NCBI GenBank assembly: GCA_024516155.1
Contig: JAJJXM010000017.1
Coordinates: forward strand, 310,001 to 374,000
DNA from: Pyronema omphalodes
Lineage: Eukaryota > Ascomycota > Pezizomycetes > Pezizales > Pyronemataceae
DNA: 64,000 nt
Reading direction: 5' to 3'
The number at the start of each line of letters is the position of its first letter. Within the stretch, counting starts at the first letter, position 1. Position numbers and translations under genes: made by a program. The notes below the pieces were generated by a model that worked only from the letters and a program-made list of their open reading frames with translations, was not told where the DNA came from and made no database searches. Of this stretch, positions 12,001 through 24,200 are shown piece after piece.

Positions 12001-14135
12001 CCCTTGGACCGTCTTGGTGGATGGAATCGAAGGCATCGGTGCGGGGAGAGTCACCGGTGCGGAAGGAGCCTTTGGTACCATCGGAGCAACTGCTGCAGGA
12101 TCAGCCATAGTTTGCTGTCCTGCGGATGAAGATGAACCAGCCGCAGCAGGCTGTGAACGATGAGAAGAGGAGGCAGCAACGGAGCGTACCGATGCCACTT
12201 CCTCCGGATACCCCTGGGTAACTGGAGTAACATCTTTCGCATTGCCCTTGCCCTTGCCCTTGTCTTGCTTCTTCTCTAAAGTGTCCCCAGGTTGCGTGAA
12301 AGGTAGCCCCGAATGGTCTTCCGTTTGTATCTTGTCCATATGCGCCTTCTGATGCGGAACTCGATTGAAAATAGCCGGCACTGCTGGGGGGAGTAGCTTT
12401 TTGGTTGGTGTTTTCTTGATGGCCGCATGGGGTGCTGAGGGTGCGCTCGCGGTGGTCGGGGTTTGGATGCTAGGGTTTGGCCCTACAGATGTAGGCGTGG
12501 TGCTTACGGCATCCGCTACGGCCTCGATACTTGCAGTAGTCGGCATCTTCGTGGGCTCTCGTCCTGCAATATTGACCACATTCTCCGCAAACAAACTCGG
12601 ATCACTTGGACCTTGAGAACCCGGTCTGGGAGCACCAAGTGGTAGTGGCTTCACCACAACTGGCCAGTTCGGGTTGAACCGGTTCTGTCCCTGTAGAGTA
12701 TCCACCGTGCTCTGTGTCGGTGGTTCTGCTCTCAGCGGTTCTGGATCCTTAAACTCGACGTCGGGAAGCTTCCCTGACTGTGCTTCTGACTCAGAGTCTG
12801 ATGAAGAAGCTGCGTCTCCGGAAGACGCCAATCCAGCATCATCGGACTCTGACAATCCATCATCATCAAAGTCTTGTGCAGAGTATTGACTTGGATCGGC
12901 GGGACCTTCGGATCCCGGTCTGGGAGCTCCGGGAGGTAGGGGTGGGGCTACCAGCGGCCAGTGCTTGTTGAAGCGTTCTCCGTCCTCAAGGGTAGTTGCA
13001 GGAGCAGGTGCGGTGATACCAGCTGCCAGAGCCCCGAAGTCGAAGCTGGAGAGATATGCAGGTGTTTGCTTGGGTGGTCTCAAGGGGAGCTGGATTCCAT
13101 TGAAGATTGGTGTGGTGGATTTGGAGCCTGCGGGGAGTGCGGAGGAGGAGGCTGTGGCTCCGCTGACGGTAGGGACGGTGAAGCTGAAAACACCAGACGG
13201 GACTGGAGCTTCGAGTAAGGTCGGAGTGGTTGCATTCGAGGTTGCGGAGGCAGCTTCAGCTCCGGTAGTGGTCGGAGCGGTAGACGTCGTACCACCGAGA
13301 GGTTCTTGAGCTCCAGCCAGGATCGGGGTGGTAGCACTGGAATTGCCAGGCGAGAAGTGCAAAGTAACAGGAGCTCCAAAATCGAAGGTTCCTGCCTTCT
13401 CAGTCGTTGCATCAACAGGTGTCCGCTTTGGTGGTCTCAAAGGCAGCGTTATTCCTGAAAATATCGGGGTGGTAGCCGGCTTGAAACCTACGGTAGTGCC
13501 TTGAGCTTTGCTGAAGGCCATAGTGAAGGGATTGGATCCAGTGGGTATAGCTGGGACTCCAGCAGAGATCTTAGTAGCCGGACTGGAACCACAAGAAGCA
13601 CCTTCACCTTCAGCAAAAGCCGGAATATCCGAAAAAGATTCAGAACCAGCAGCCGTCTGGATTTCCATATCCATCTCATCGTCATCCTCATACTCGTTGC
13701 CATCCTCGTGCTAAAAAAGGGTGACTGTCTTCGCTGTCACTGCCAACGGGACTCAGAGGTGAGTCTCGTTGCTCCTCGTCAATAGCAACAGCACTGGCAT
13801 CCGAGTCCTGCATGCTGTCCTCGGAGAGTTCTGCGGCGGCAGAAGAAGATGGGTTTTCCTTTATGACAGGAGTGGCGGAGGCTGAGAGACTGGAAGAAGC
13901 CATAATAGTAGCAGGTACTCTTGACGGTGCGGAGGTTGTGATATGCATGCCAGACGGGTTGGACTGGCTGCTTGTTTTGGTGTTGGGTGAGGCTTTGGGG
14001 GTGTTTCTGGCAGATCTTTTGCCCCGGTAGAGGGTGGTGCGTTAGTTTTGTGTATTTGGTTCTGATGGGTGTGATCTGAGGATAAGAGACAGGACAGCAC
14101 GGGATTTCTTACCTTCCGTTCTTGTTCTATCCCAT
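9092..14135 (-). pseudogene. Giant low-complexity tail-anchored protein, copy 2 (decayed)
   Basis: This is colinear with copies 1 and 3 from N-terminal microexon to C-terminal hydrophobic segment, but broken. The start ATG (14135-14133) is followed by GGA and then TAG. The first intron's acceptor AG reads CG (near 14024). A frame change occurs near an A-run at about 13712-13717. A TAG at 11881-11883 replaces the Gln codon of copy 3, and a TAG near 9750 replaces Trp in the otherwise conserved DWMFGE. Around 10460-10560 a large piece present in copy 1 is missing and the frame changes. A one-base loss in the KAPPARDYGLRGG block is compensated within a dozen codons. Surviving open stretches include 13674-11884, 11880-10456 and 9747-9092. 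It could still be transcribed, but a full-length product is not possible. Confidence 0.85.
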
Positions 14136-15201
14136 TTTCAATGATATTACAAGTAGTTGTATTAGTGGTGGTGCCGGTCGTGATTGTGTGAGCAGTAGAA
14201 GAGAAGGCTAACGATCAAAGAAAGGATTCGGAGAGAGGAAGGGGGCAAGAAAATGTTTAGATGTTATTAGAGATTCCTTCGGCCCTCTGGAAGGTTGATG
14301 CTCCGGGATTCGAATATAAGTGCTCGATGTGTTGTTGAATGTCTCGATCGAATTCAATGCTTCTTTGATAGTTAGTGAATATATCTCAAGCTTGGAGAGG
14401 ATTCTTGTATTGCTGGATGTACGCGTTTTATCTGAATGGCACCTGCCACTCTCAACGAGAGGGCTGAGTAAATTTGTTACACGACCCTTGGGGGCCGAAT
14501 AAGTGGTTTCGAGACTGTGGCGGACGTTTTCTCAGGTGAGATAAATTCGGGTTGTTAATAGACGACCCTTGAGGGCCAAATCAATTGGTGCGAGACTGCG
14601 TAGAACGTTTTCTCAAGTGAGATACATTGGGGTTGTTAATAGACGACCCTTGAGGGCCGAATCAATCCGTGCGAGACTGCGTAGAGCATTTTCTCAAGTG
14701 AGATATGTTTGGGTTTGAACCATGACAGCAGTAGTCGTTCTGAATCAATCCGCAATTGTTGACAGGGTGAAATATTAAATTTACACTTACTCAATGATTT
14801 TCGCAGTACTCAATTGACTGCAAATTTTGCATTGACACTTTGTAAATCATCCGGACGAAGTCATGAACTGGATATTCATGATATACACTAATCCTCTTCA
14901 AAATTGCAAAGCATGTTTTATGGTATTTTTGCCAATATTTTGGCACAAACCTTATTTATACATGCGCCATTCTCCTTAACAATGCAATACTTGACGGGTG
15001 TAAACACAATATTCACATTTGAACAGTACCAACCATTGTGAATTTTGGATTTTAGTTTTTTGTATCGGCTGGACGAAATGATGAAGTGTATATTGATAAT
15101 ATACTATCTTATTGAAAATTACAAACACTTGTTTTTTATGAACTGGACAGTCATGCGGCACAAAGCCCATCCCAACACACTCTCTTCCTCCATTATTTCT
15201 T
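14136..15201. other. Spacer between copies 2 and 3
   Basis: About 1.07 kb without a gene. It contains an AT-rich stretch just upstream of copy 2, then a tandem set of promoter-like modules (14433-14730), then the 3'-flank module of copy 3, present as two degenerate repeats at about 14850-14970 and 15060-15190 (GACGAAGTCATGAA / GACGAAATGATGAA, GATATTCATGATATAC / TATTGATAATATAC, TGGCACAAACC / CGGCACAAAGCCCATCCCAACAC). Confidence 0.5.
14466..14712. repeat. Tandem triplication of an ~81-bp promoter-module repeat
   Basis: Three consecutive units share CGACCCTTGAGGGCC, GCGAGACTGCGTAGA and TTTTCTCAAGTGAGATA. The second and third units start near 14552 and 14633, a period of 81 bases, and are nearly identical; the first is more diverged. 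Upstream of copies 1 and 3 only one unit is seen. It lies in the 5' flank of the dead copy 2, on the same side as its promoter would be. Confidence 0.8.
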
Positions 15202-18200
15202 TCAGCCAAAGTACTTGAAGCACAAGGCAAAAATCACCAAAACACTAGCAAAAGCAGTCGCGCTTACTGCGCCAGTAACCGTGCTGATTACCAATGCATT
15301 ATCCCATACACCCGGGGATTTATGCTCCATCTGCATCATTCTAGCAGGTTGTGTGTATGCTGGCTCAGGTGTCTTGGACTGCCGGATTTTCTGGTACTGC
15401 TCCCTAAGAGTGAAGATGTAGTCATCCACAATCCTTTGGTCATCCATTCTCCTGCCTTCCCTTGGAGCGATGATCTTCAAAGTCTCAAGACGAGGTAGAG
15501 CCTTTCTCTTACCCTGGCTTCTCTCAACATCAGTCAGATCTGAATATTGGACATCCAGAAAATCGACCGAGTGTTTTAGAAGATTTGTAGGAGGGTATTC
15601 CCAGGCCTCAACGTCCGTAAGTCTCTTGTATTCGAAGGATACTGGTCGTCTCGGTCCTTCCACGGCTTGACTCCAGTGTTCTTCAGCCCTCTTAACTTCC
15701 TCGGCCTTGGCCCTGGCAGCTTCCTCGGCTGCTTCTTCCGCCCAGATCTCCTCGAAGTCTTCGTACAACAAAGGACCTCCTCTCAGACCATAGTCTCGGG
15801 CAGGAGGTTTCGGTAACACTGGCTCAGGTTCGGCTTCCTTGGCCGCTTTCACTTCGCCAAACATCCAATCATCGGGTCCCTTTGGCACTACCGCGCCCGC
15901 CTTGATCCATGCCTCACAATCCTCTACGGAGGGGAGATCCCAATCTTTCGGACCTTTTCTGGCGTATTTCATAGCCATTCTACTCTCTTCCACGCCGTAT
16001 CCTTTATTCCTGAGCCCATTATATACGATGTCGACACACTCAGAAATTATTATCGCTGGTGATGAAGGCTCAGCTGGTTCCTGCTGCACTTCTAACGGCC
16101 TCTGCTCTTCGGTGGCCGGTTTCCAGAAAGGCTCAACTGGTTTTTGCTGCACTTCTGATGGCGCCTGCTCTTTGGCGGCTGGTTTCCAGAAAGGCTGTGT
16201 CGGTGCAGAAATCTTTGGAGGTGGGGAGGACTCGGATGATGAAGAATCACTGGCATGCTTGGATTTGTTGCTTGCCCTCTTTTGTGTCTTCCTTCTCGGT
16301 GTTGGCGCTGACGCCTGCTGGATTGGTGTCTGCTGAATTGGCGTCTGCTGGGTTGGAATATTCTGGGTTGGAGTCTGGTGAGTTGGAGTCTCCTGTGTTG
16401 GGGGAAGGCATAGTTGAGTCTTTCCTTCAGAAGCTGGAGGACGCTATTTGTAAAATTAGTAATGAATAGATGTAGACAATGGATAGAGTCAAAATCTTTA
16501 CCTTCTCAGTCTCGTTCAACTTTTGGATCTTTTTCCACTGATCGTATTCAAAGTAGTGGGTATTCAAGAAATCCTGGTACACAGCCTTTTTCCTATTCCT
16601 CAACCACCGTACATCAGCTTTGGCAATTTGATACTTATACATATCGTTGATCCGCTGATATTCCCGCATCTCCATCTCCCGGGTCAAAGGCCTTGTTTCA
16701 GCCTCATTATCGTGTTTGTTATAACGGTCCCATCCATTGTACCATTCTTGTCCTCTTGATATATTATCAATGAGGTCCCTCGAGATAAGACCGTCTTTTA
16801 TCAATCCTTCCAGCTCAGACTCCCAAACTTCTAGCGGGCTTTCTTTTGCCGGGGGAGAAGTCGGTAATGGAGCCGGTAATGGGGTCTGGGCAGCCTGAGA
16901 CGAAACATTAGGCTGCGGTGTAGATTCAGCAGCGCGTTTTGCCCGCTGTGCATCCAAGTACTCTTGAAGACTTGGGACCTCTTTGGCCTTTTCCTTGCCT
17001 TTGGCTTTCTCAATTACCGGGCTAAAACTATCAGGAATCTCCTTTTCTCCCAGCAACTTCGACTTGATGAGTTTCGGTCCCTCCTGAGGCGCCGGTGTAG
17101 GGGCCTCCTCAGGTTCCTTAGGCGGATTTCTCGCCATTGCTGGGGATTCAGACGATGCTGTCGCAGCTTTGGAAGGTGAACTGAAGAGATTGGAGGATGT
17201 GGTATACTTTCTCCTATCGCCAGGTCTGGATGCTGCAAGAGGGTTGTAACGTCTCGAAGATGCTTGAGATCTCGATGGTGGGAAACGAGTGATCCTGCGC
17301 TGGGATTTGGGCACCTGCTCATTAGGCTCGGTTTTACGTTCATCCTTTTCTTCCTTTTCATCGTCCCCGTCACCACCCTCATCATCATCTCCGTCATCGT
17401 CCTCATCGTCATCATCCCCGTCGTCAGGATCGTTATCGGGGACAGCAACTTTAGCGGGCGGAGAAGGAGTCTTTTCGGCAGATTGTGCTTGCTTGAGCGG
17501 CGAGGATTTCTTCGGGATTGTTGAGCCGATAGATGGGCGCATTACCAAGGTATTGACTGGTTCCTGCTTGGCTGGTACTGTGGACTTTTTTATCTTTGCC
17601 TGAGATGCCAATTTTGAAGATGAAGCCGGAGCGGCTGACGACGGTGAAAGAGCCTGTGGAGGAGCTGCAGAGAACCTTGTGTTAGTGAGAGTGATAATTG
17701 ATGAAGCAGTTACCTTACCTTGCGGGACAATCGTTGACGGACTGGCGGTATTCTGGGCCACTCCAAACGGTGAAGGAGCTTGCGTAGCATTCTGAATTCC
17801 AAACACGGGAGTAAGTTGCGGGCTTGCAACCGTGGAAGCTCCCTCTTGCTTCGCCTTAGTTCCGAAGGTATCACCACACTGATCCAACGTATACAGCGGT
17901 GTTCCAAAAGGATTAACTACCGCACTTGGAGCTGAGGCAGTCTGAGAAACTGCATTCGCAAATGGATTAACCGCGGTCGTGGTTGTCGCACCGGCTGTTG
18001 CTGTAGGCTTAGGTCCAAAGGTATTACCGCACTGCTCTAGAGTATACAACGGTGTTCCAAAAGGATTAACCACCGCACCTGAGGCCGGGGCAGGCTGAGG
18101 AACTGCATTTGCGAATGGATTAACTACCGCGCCTGGAGCTGAGGTAGGCTGGGGAACTGCATTCGCGAATGGATTAACCGCGGTCGTGGTTGTTGCTCCG

Positions 18201-21200
18201 GCTGTTGCTGTAGGCTTGGGCTCAAAGGTATTACCGCACTGTTCTAGGGTATACAGCGGTGTTCCAAAAGGATTAACAACCGCGGCTGGGGCTGGGGCAG
18301 GCTGAGGAACTGCTTTCACGAATGGATTAACCGCGGTCGTGGTTGTTGCTCCGGCTGCTGCTGTAGGCTTAGGCCCAAAGGTATTACCGCACTGGTCTAC
18401 AGTATACAACGGTGTTCCAAAAGGATTAACCACCGCGGCTGGGGCTGGGGCTGAGGCTGGAGCAGGCTGAGAAATTGGATTTCCAAATGGATTAACCGGC
18501 GTTGTCGTGGTGGTTACTCCAGATGTTACTCCGGGTGTCGCTCCGGATGTTGCTGCGGATTGACCCAACAGCTCGGCAATTCTCTTTTCTATGGCTATTT
18601 CTAAATCCGAAAGTCCAGCAGATAAAGAGGGGGCAACTCCTGAGGTAACTGGTACTATACCTGGGGTTGTTGCCGCGGGCACGCCAAAGGCAGTCACTGC
18701 CTTGGCCAAGTCAAAATTGGCCGGATTGAGGGGAGCTGGCTGGGCAGGAAGAGCAGTTGCCAGTGTCGGGTTAACCACAGGGAACGCTGCTGCTGGCGTC
18801 GGAGTGATGGTTTGTGCCGGAGTGGGGGCTATCACTGGGGCTGCTGCTGTAGACGCCTGAGTGACGACCTGTGATAGGGCAGCTGCAGTCTTTGGAGGAG
18901 TTTTCTGTCTCTGCTTTTTAATCCCTGAAGCTTGGACTGGTTTTGTTGCTGCACCAGATAGAGCTTTCCGAGCGGGACGGCCAGCAGATGGTATAGATTT
19001 GTTCACTGGGACCGCTGCTACTGGTGGTGCTGCTGCTGGGACCGCTGCTACTGGTGGTGCTGCTGCTGGGACCACTGCTACCGATGGTGCTGCTACTGGG
19101 ATCGCTGCTATTGGGGGTGCTGCTGCTGGGACCGCTGCTATTGGGGGTGCTGCTAATGGGGCTGCTGCTGGGACCGCTGCTACTGGTGGTGCTGCTACTG
19201 TTTGTACTGCTACTGGTGCTCCTACTGGTGCTGCTGTTGGTGCTGCTACCGGTTTTACTTCCCGAGTGACAGTCTGTGCCGGCGGTGCTGTCATAACTGG
19301 GGCATTACCCTGTCTCACCGTCTTATCCACCGCCACATTTCCAGGCTGAGAAACCTCACCAGACACCACAGGCTTCGCAGCTGGCAATGCAGGCGTGACT
19401 TTCGGAACCACTCCCACTGGCACTGCATTGGCTCGTGGTGGACCTTGCGGTGGCCTACCAGTTCCAATCGAAAGATTTGTCACCCTCTTCGGTGCCGGTA
19501 CCGCTACTGGTGGAACCTCGACTTTTGTAGGTTCAGGAGCATGTTTGGACACAAGTGGTGGCAATAGCACCGTTGGTGTACCAGGGGGAGCAGTGCCCTG
19601 TGGCCATCGATATGGCGGGTCGGTAATCTTAGCCGGCGTGATAGGCGTCTGCTGAGGAGGTGCAGTGGGGGCGTTACTACTCTGAGCTGTCTGAACTGGT
19701 GCTGGTTGTGCAGTAGCATGAGCATACTTGGACTCAAGTAAACCAGTGGTATTGCTGCTCTGTGGCTGAGGGAGTTTGTAGGGAAGATCTGTAATTGTCG
19801 CCGGTGTGATAGGCGCCGGCTGAGCAGCTGTAACGGGGGGGTGAATACTCTGGACCGTCTGAACTGGTGCTGGTTCTACGGTAGTAGGAGCTTGCTTTGA
19901 CTCAAGTTGTGGTACGATTCTACTTGGAACCTCCTGAACCGGTGCTGATTCCACCTTCGCAGTTGGCAAGGCAGGCGTGACTTTTGGAACCACTCCCACT
20001 GGCACTGCATTAGCTCGTGGTGGACCTTGCGGTGGCCTACCAGTTCCAATCGACAGATTCGTCACCCTCTTTGGTGCCGGTACCGCCACTGGTGGAACTT
20101 GTACTTGTGCAGGATCAGGAGCATGTTTGGACTCAAGTGGTGGTAATGACACAGCTGGTTGACCAGCGGGAACAGTGTTCTGTGGCCATCGATATGGTGG
20201 ATCGGAAATCTTTGCAGGCGTGATAGGCGTCTGCTGAGGAGGTGCAACGGGAGGGTTGCTACTCGGAACCGTCTGAACTGGAGCTGGTTGTACAGTAGTA
20301 TGAGCATACTTAGACTCAAGTAAACCAGTGTTGTTACTGCTCTGTGGCTGAGGGAGTTTGTAGGGCAGATCTGTAATTTTAGCCGGTGTGATGGGCATCG
20401 GCTGAGTAGGTGCAACAGCAGGATTGCTATTCTGAAAAGGTGCTGATTTCACAGGAGTAGGAGCACGTTTAGGGTCAAGTGGTGGCACGATAGACGCCAG
20501 AAATTTTGAGGTTTTGCTGCTCTGGGGCCGAGGAGGTCCATAGGTCAATTCGGTCATCTTGGCCGGCGTTATGGGTGCCGTCTGGGTGGGTACAACGAGA
20601 GAGATGCTACTAGGAACTGTCTGAATCGGTGGTAATGATACTGCACCCGGTGTAGTGATTTGACCAGGCATACCATTGTTCTGAGTAGGTTGATGAGCAG
20701 TACCAACTGTAGCCTGGACTTGCTGGACGGTATTGTTCTGAGGTGCTACAGCTGCTACTGTTGGCGGTGGTACACCTTGATTCCCTGGAGTTAGCTTTCT
20801 TGATGAATCTATACCTGACTGTGAACATGGGGACTTACCTGCTGCAGACATTGCCTGTGGCATCGCTGATACCGTAGCAGGAGACGAAAACGGAAGACCA
20901 CCAGTCTTTCCCTGTTGTGACGGCGCTACACTTACCGACATATTATGCCCAGGAATGCCCTCGAAAGCATTCTTCGGTATCGGTTTCTGTGTAGCCAAAC
21001 CCTGTGAGGCCATACCCACAGCTGGCTTAGCAAAAGGCGAAGTGGTCGGTGGAGGATTCAGCGAGAACACAGACTGAGCCACCGGTGACGGAGCCACTGG
21101 TGTTGGGGCATCCATCATGGTCGTATCCGCCATTGAGGGTGACTCCACAAAACTCGCAGGTTGTTGTTTGACCGGCGTAGAAATCTGTCCCATAGTGACA

Positions 21201-24200
21201 TCCTGTGATACAGCAGGTGTTGCTTGCGGAGGGTGCTGGGCAAAGGGATTTGCAGGGTTGTAGGCCAAGGTTGCAGGATTAATTTTGGCAAATGGATTGA
21301 CAGGAGCCGGAGCTGGAGCTGGAGCTGGAGTCACTGGGGCAGGAACTTCACCCATGGTGATATCAGCTGACTCTGGTATTACTGCTGTAGGAGTAAGAAC
21401 CTGGTTGTTCTGCTGGCCTTGATTCCCTGGAATGCTTCCGGGGGCCAATCCGAAAGTTGGGGATACAGCAACCATCGGCCCAGCTGGTCCAGGCTGAGCT
21501 CCAGAGGGCGTGATATTCGATGATTGCATCCCTCCTAGAGTTTGTGCAAGGCCTTGAGGCTGGGATGGTCCTGGATCTCCTAGGACTGCGGGGAAGTGCT
21601 GGTTCCAGGCTTGCCCTTGGGCCTTCTTGGGGGGTGGAAGCGAAGGCATCGGTACAGGCTGAGCCATCTGAGCCATTGAAGCTATCGAAGCAACCGGCGT
21701 AGGGCGAGCTACCGGTGCGAAAGTAGCCATCGGTGCCATTGGAGCCATCTGAACAGGCCGGGCCATCGGGGCCATCGGAGCCATGGGTGCCATTGGAGCC
21801 ATGGGTGCCATCGGAGCCATGGGTGCCATCGGAGCGATGGGTGCCATCGGAGCCATGGGTGCCATCGGAGCCATGGGTGCCATCGGGGCCATGGATGCCA
21901 TCGGAGCCATGGGTGCTATCGGGGCCATGGGTGCCATCGGAGCCATGGGTGCCATCGGGGCCATGGGTGCCATCGGAGCCATGGGTGCCATCGGAGCCAT
22001 GGGTGCCATCAGGGCCATCTGAACAGGCGGAGTCATCTGTGCAGGTGGGGCCATATGTGCAGGCTGAGCCATCTGCGCAGCTGCAGCTCTTCGTGGCGGA
22101 ATCTGAGATGCGGGACGAGTGACACCTGGTGCTGTAGATGGTCCTGGTGTCGGTGGAAATCCCTGATTCCCTTGATTTCCCTGGTGTCCCGGGTGTCCCT
22201 GGTTCATCATTCCTCCCTGGTTCATCATGTGTGCAGGTCCCTGCATCGCTGGCTGTCCGGCGTATGAAGATGGACCAGCAACAGCAGGCTGAGGACGCTG
22301 AGCGGCGGGAGCCACCTGCATCGGGTATACCGGGGATGCCGGGGAAACAGGAGTGACATCTTTCTCCTTTCCCTTCCCCTTATCTTGGTTCTTGCGGGTC
22401 CCAGATTTTGTAAGACTTACGCCAGGATGATTTTCCCGTTTCATCTTGTCCATATACGCTCTCTGATCTGGAGTCAGGACCCGATCGAAAATCGATGGTA
22501 CTGCTGGAGGGAGAGGTTTTTTGGTTGGGGTTTTCTTGATGGGTGTTTGAGGAGCTGGGGTTGCTGTTGCTGTTGCGGTTGCGGTGGCCGGGGTTGGGGT
22601 TGAGGTTGGGATACTAGGGTTTGGCCCTACCGGTGCAGGCGCGTTGCTACCGACGGTATTCATTACAGCCTCGATACTAGCAGTAGTGGGCATCTTGGTA
22701 GGTTCCCGTCCCTCGATATTAACGACATTCTCGGCAAACAAACTCGGAGCATTTGGGCCTTGAGAACCCGGTTTCGGGGCACCAGGAGGAAGTGGTTTCG
22801 GAGCAAGTGGCCATTTTTCGCTAAAGCGTTTTTGTCCCTGTAATGTATCCACGGTACTCTGGACTGGTTCTTCTTCCTTTGGTAGTTCGGGATCTTTATA
22901 GTCGAGGTGCGGAAGACCATCGGAGTCGGCGTCGGAGATGGAGTCAGAGGAAGATGCTGCATCGTTGAATGACTCTAGTAATTCATCTTCAAACTCCGTT
23001 AATCCGGGTTTCGGGGTCTCTTCGACATAGTATTTACTAGGATCGGCGGGACCCTCAGATCCTGGTCTGGGAGCTCCGGGAGGTAGAGGTGGGGCTACTA
23101 ATGGCCATTTTTTGTTGAAGCGTTCCCCGCCCTCGGGGGTAGTCGTTGGGGCTGGTGGAGGGTTGCTGGCTGCTTCATTGTCGAAGTTGAAGGATGATCC
23201 GTTTTCAACGGAAGGATTTGCAGGCGTTCGCTTTGGTGGTCTCAAGGGCAGCTGAACTCCGCTGAAGATCGGCGTGGCGGTCTTGGAACTTGCGGATGTG
23301 GCGGAGGCAGCGGAGGCAGCGGAGGCAGCGGAGGCAGCGGAGGAGGCTGGGGCTGCACTGGAGACTGGAGCTGCACTGGAGGCTGGAGCTGCGCTGGAGG
23401 CCGGGGCTGCACTGAAGGCTGGGGCAGCACTGGGGGTCGAGACGGTGAAGTCCGGAACAGTGAAATTGAAACCACTAATGGGGGTTGGAAGTTGTAGGAG
23501 GCTTGGAGTAGTAACCTGTGAGCCTGTGGGTGCAGCTTGAGCTGCGCCAGGAACTGTAGAGAAAGCATTTGCACCAGTTGTGTTGGCAGCTTGAGCTGCA
23601 CCAGGAACTGTAGAGAAATTATTCGAACCAGCTGTAGTGGCAGGAACCGCGGGGAGAGCCGGGGTATTGGCATTAGAACTGGACGGCGTGAATGTAGGAA
23701 TAGAAGCCGGAGCCCCAAAGTCGATAGTACCAGTTTCAGTAACAGGATCCACAGCTGTCCTCTTCGGTGGTCTCAGCGGAAGAGTAATGCCAGCAAAGAT
23801 CGGGGTAGTAGCCCCAGAAGTTGCAGCAGGGGGAGGAACTTGAGCTCCGCCGAATCCCGTGGTAGCGGGATTAGATCCAGTCGAGAGGTTTTGAATTCCA
23901 GAAAAAGCCGGGGTATTGGCATCAGGCTTTGTCATCTCCACATCCGTCATTTCCTCCGGCTCTTGTTCTGCATCCGACGAAAAATGCCCAAAGAGTTCGT
24001 CCATGTCTATATCATCCTGATCCTGCTCCTGCCCGTGTTCATAAGAATCATTGTTCCCATTATCACTCCCAATAGGACTCGGAGGAGAATCTCGAATCTC
24101 CTCGTCGACTTGGAGATCACTGATCTCTGAATCCTCCATTATGCTGTCCTGCTGTTGGCTATCATTCCCGTGTTCATAAGGACCATTATTCCCACTATCA

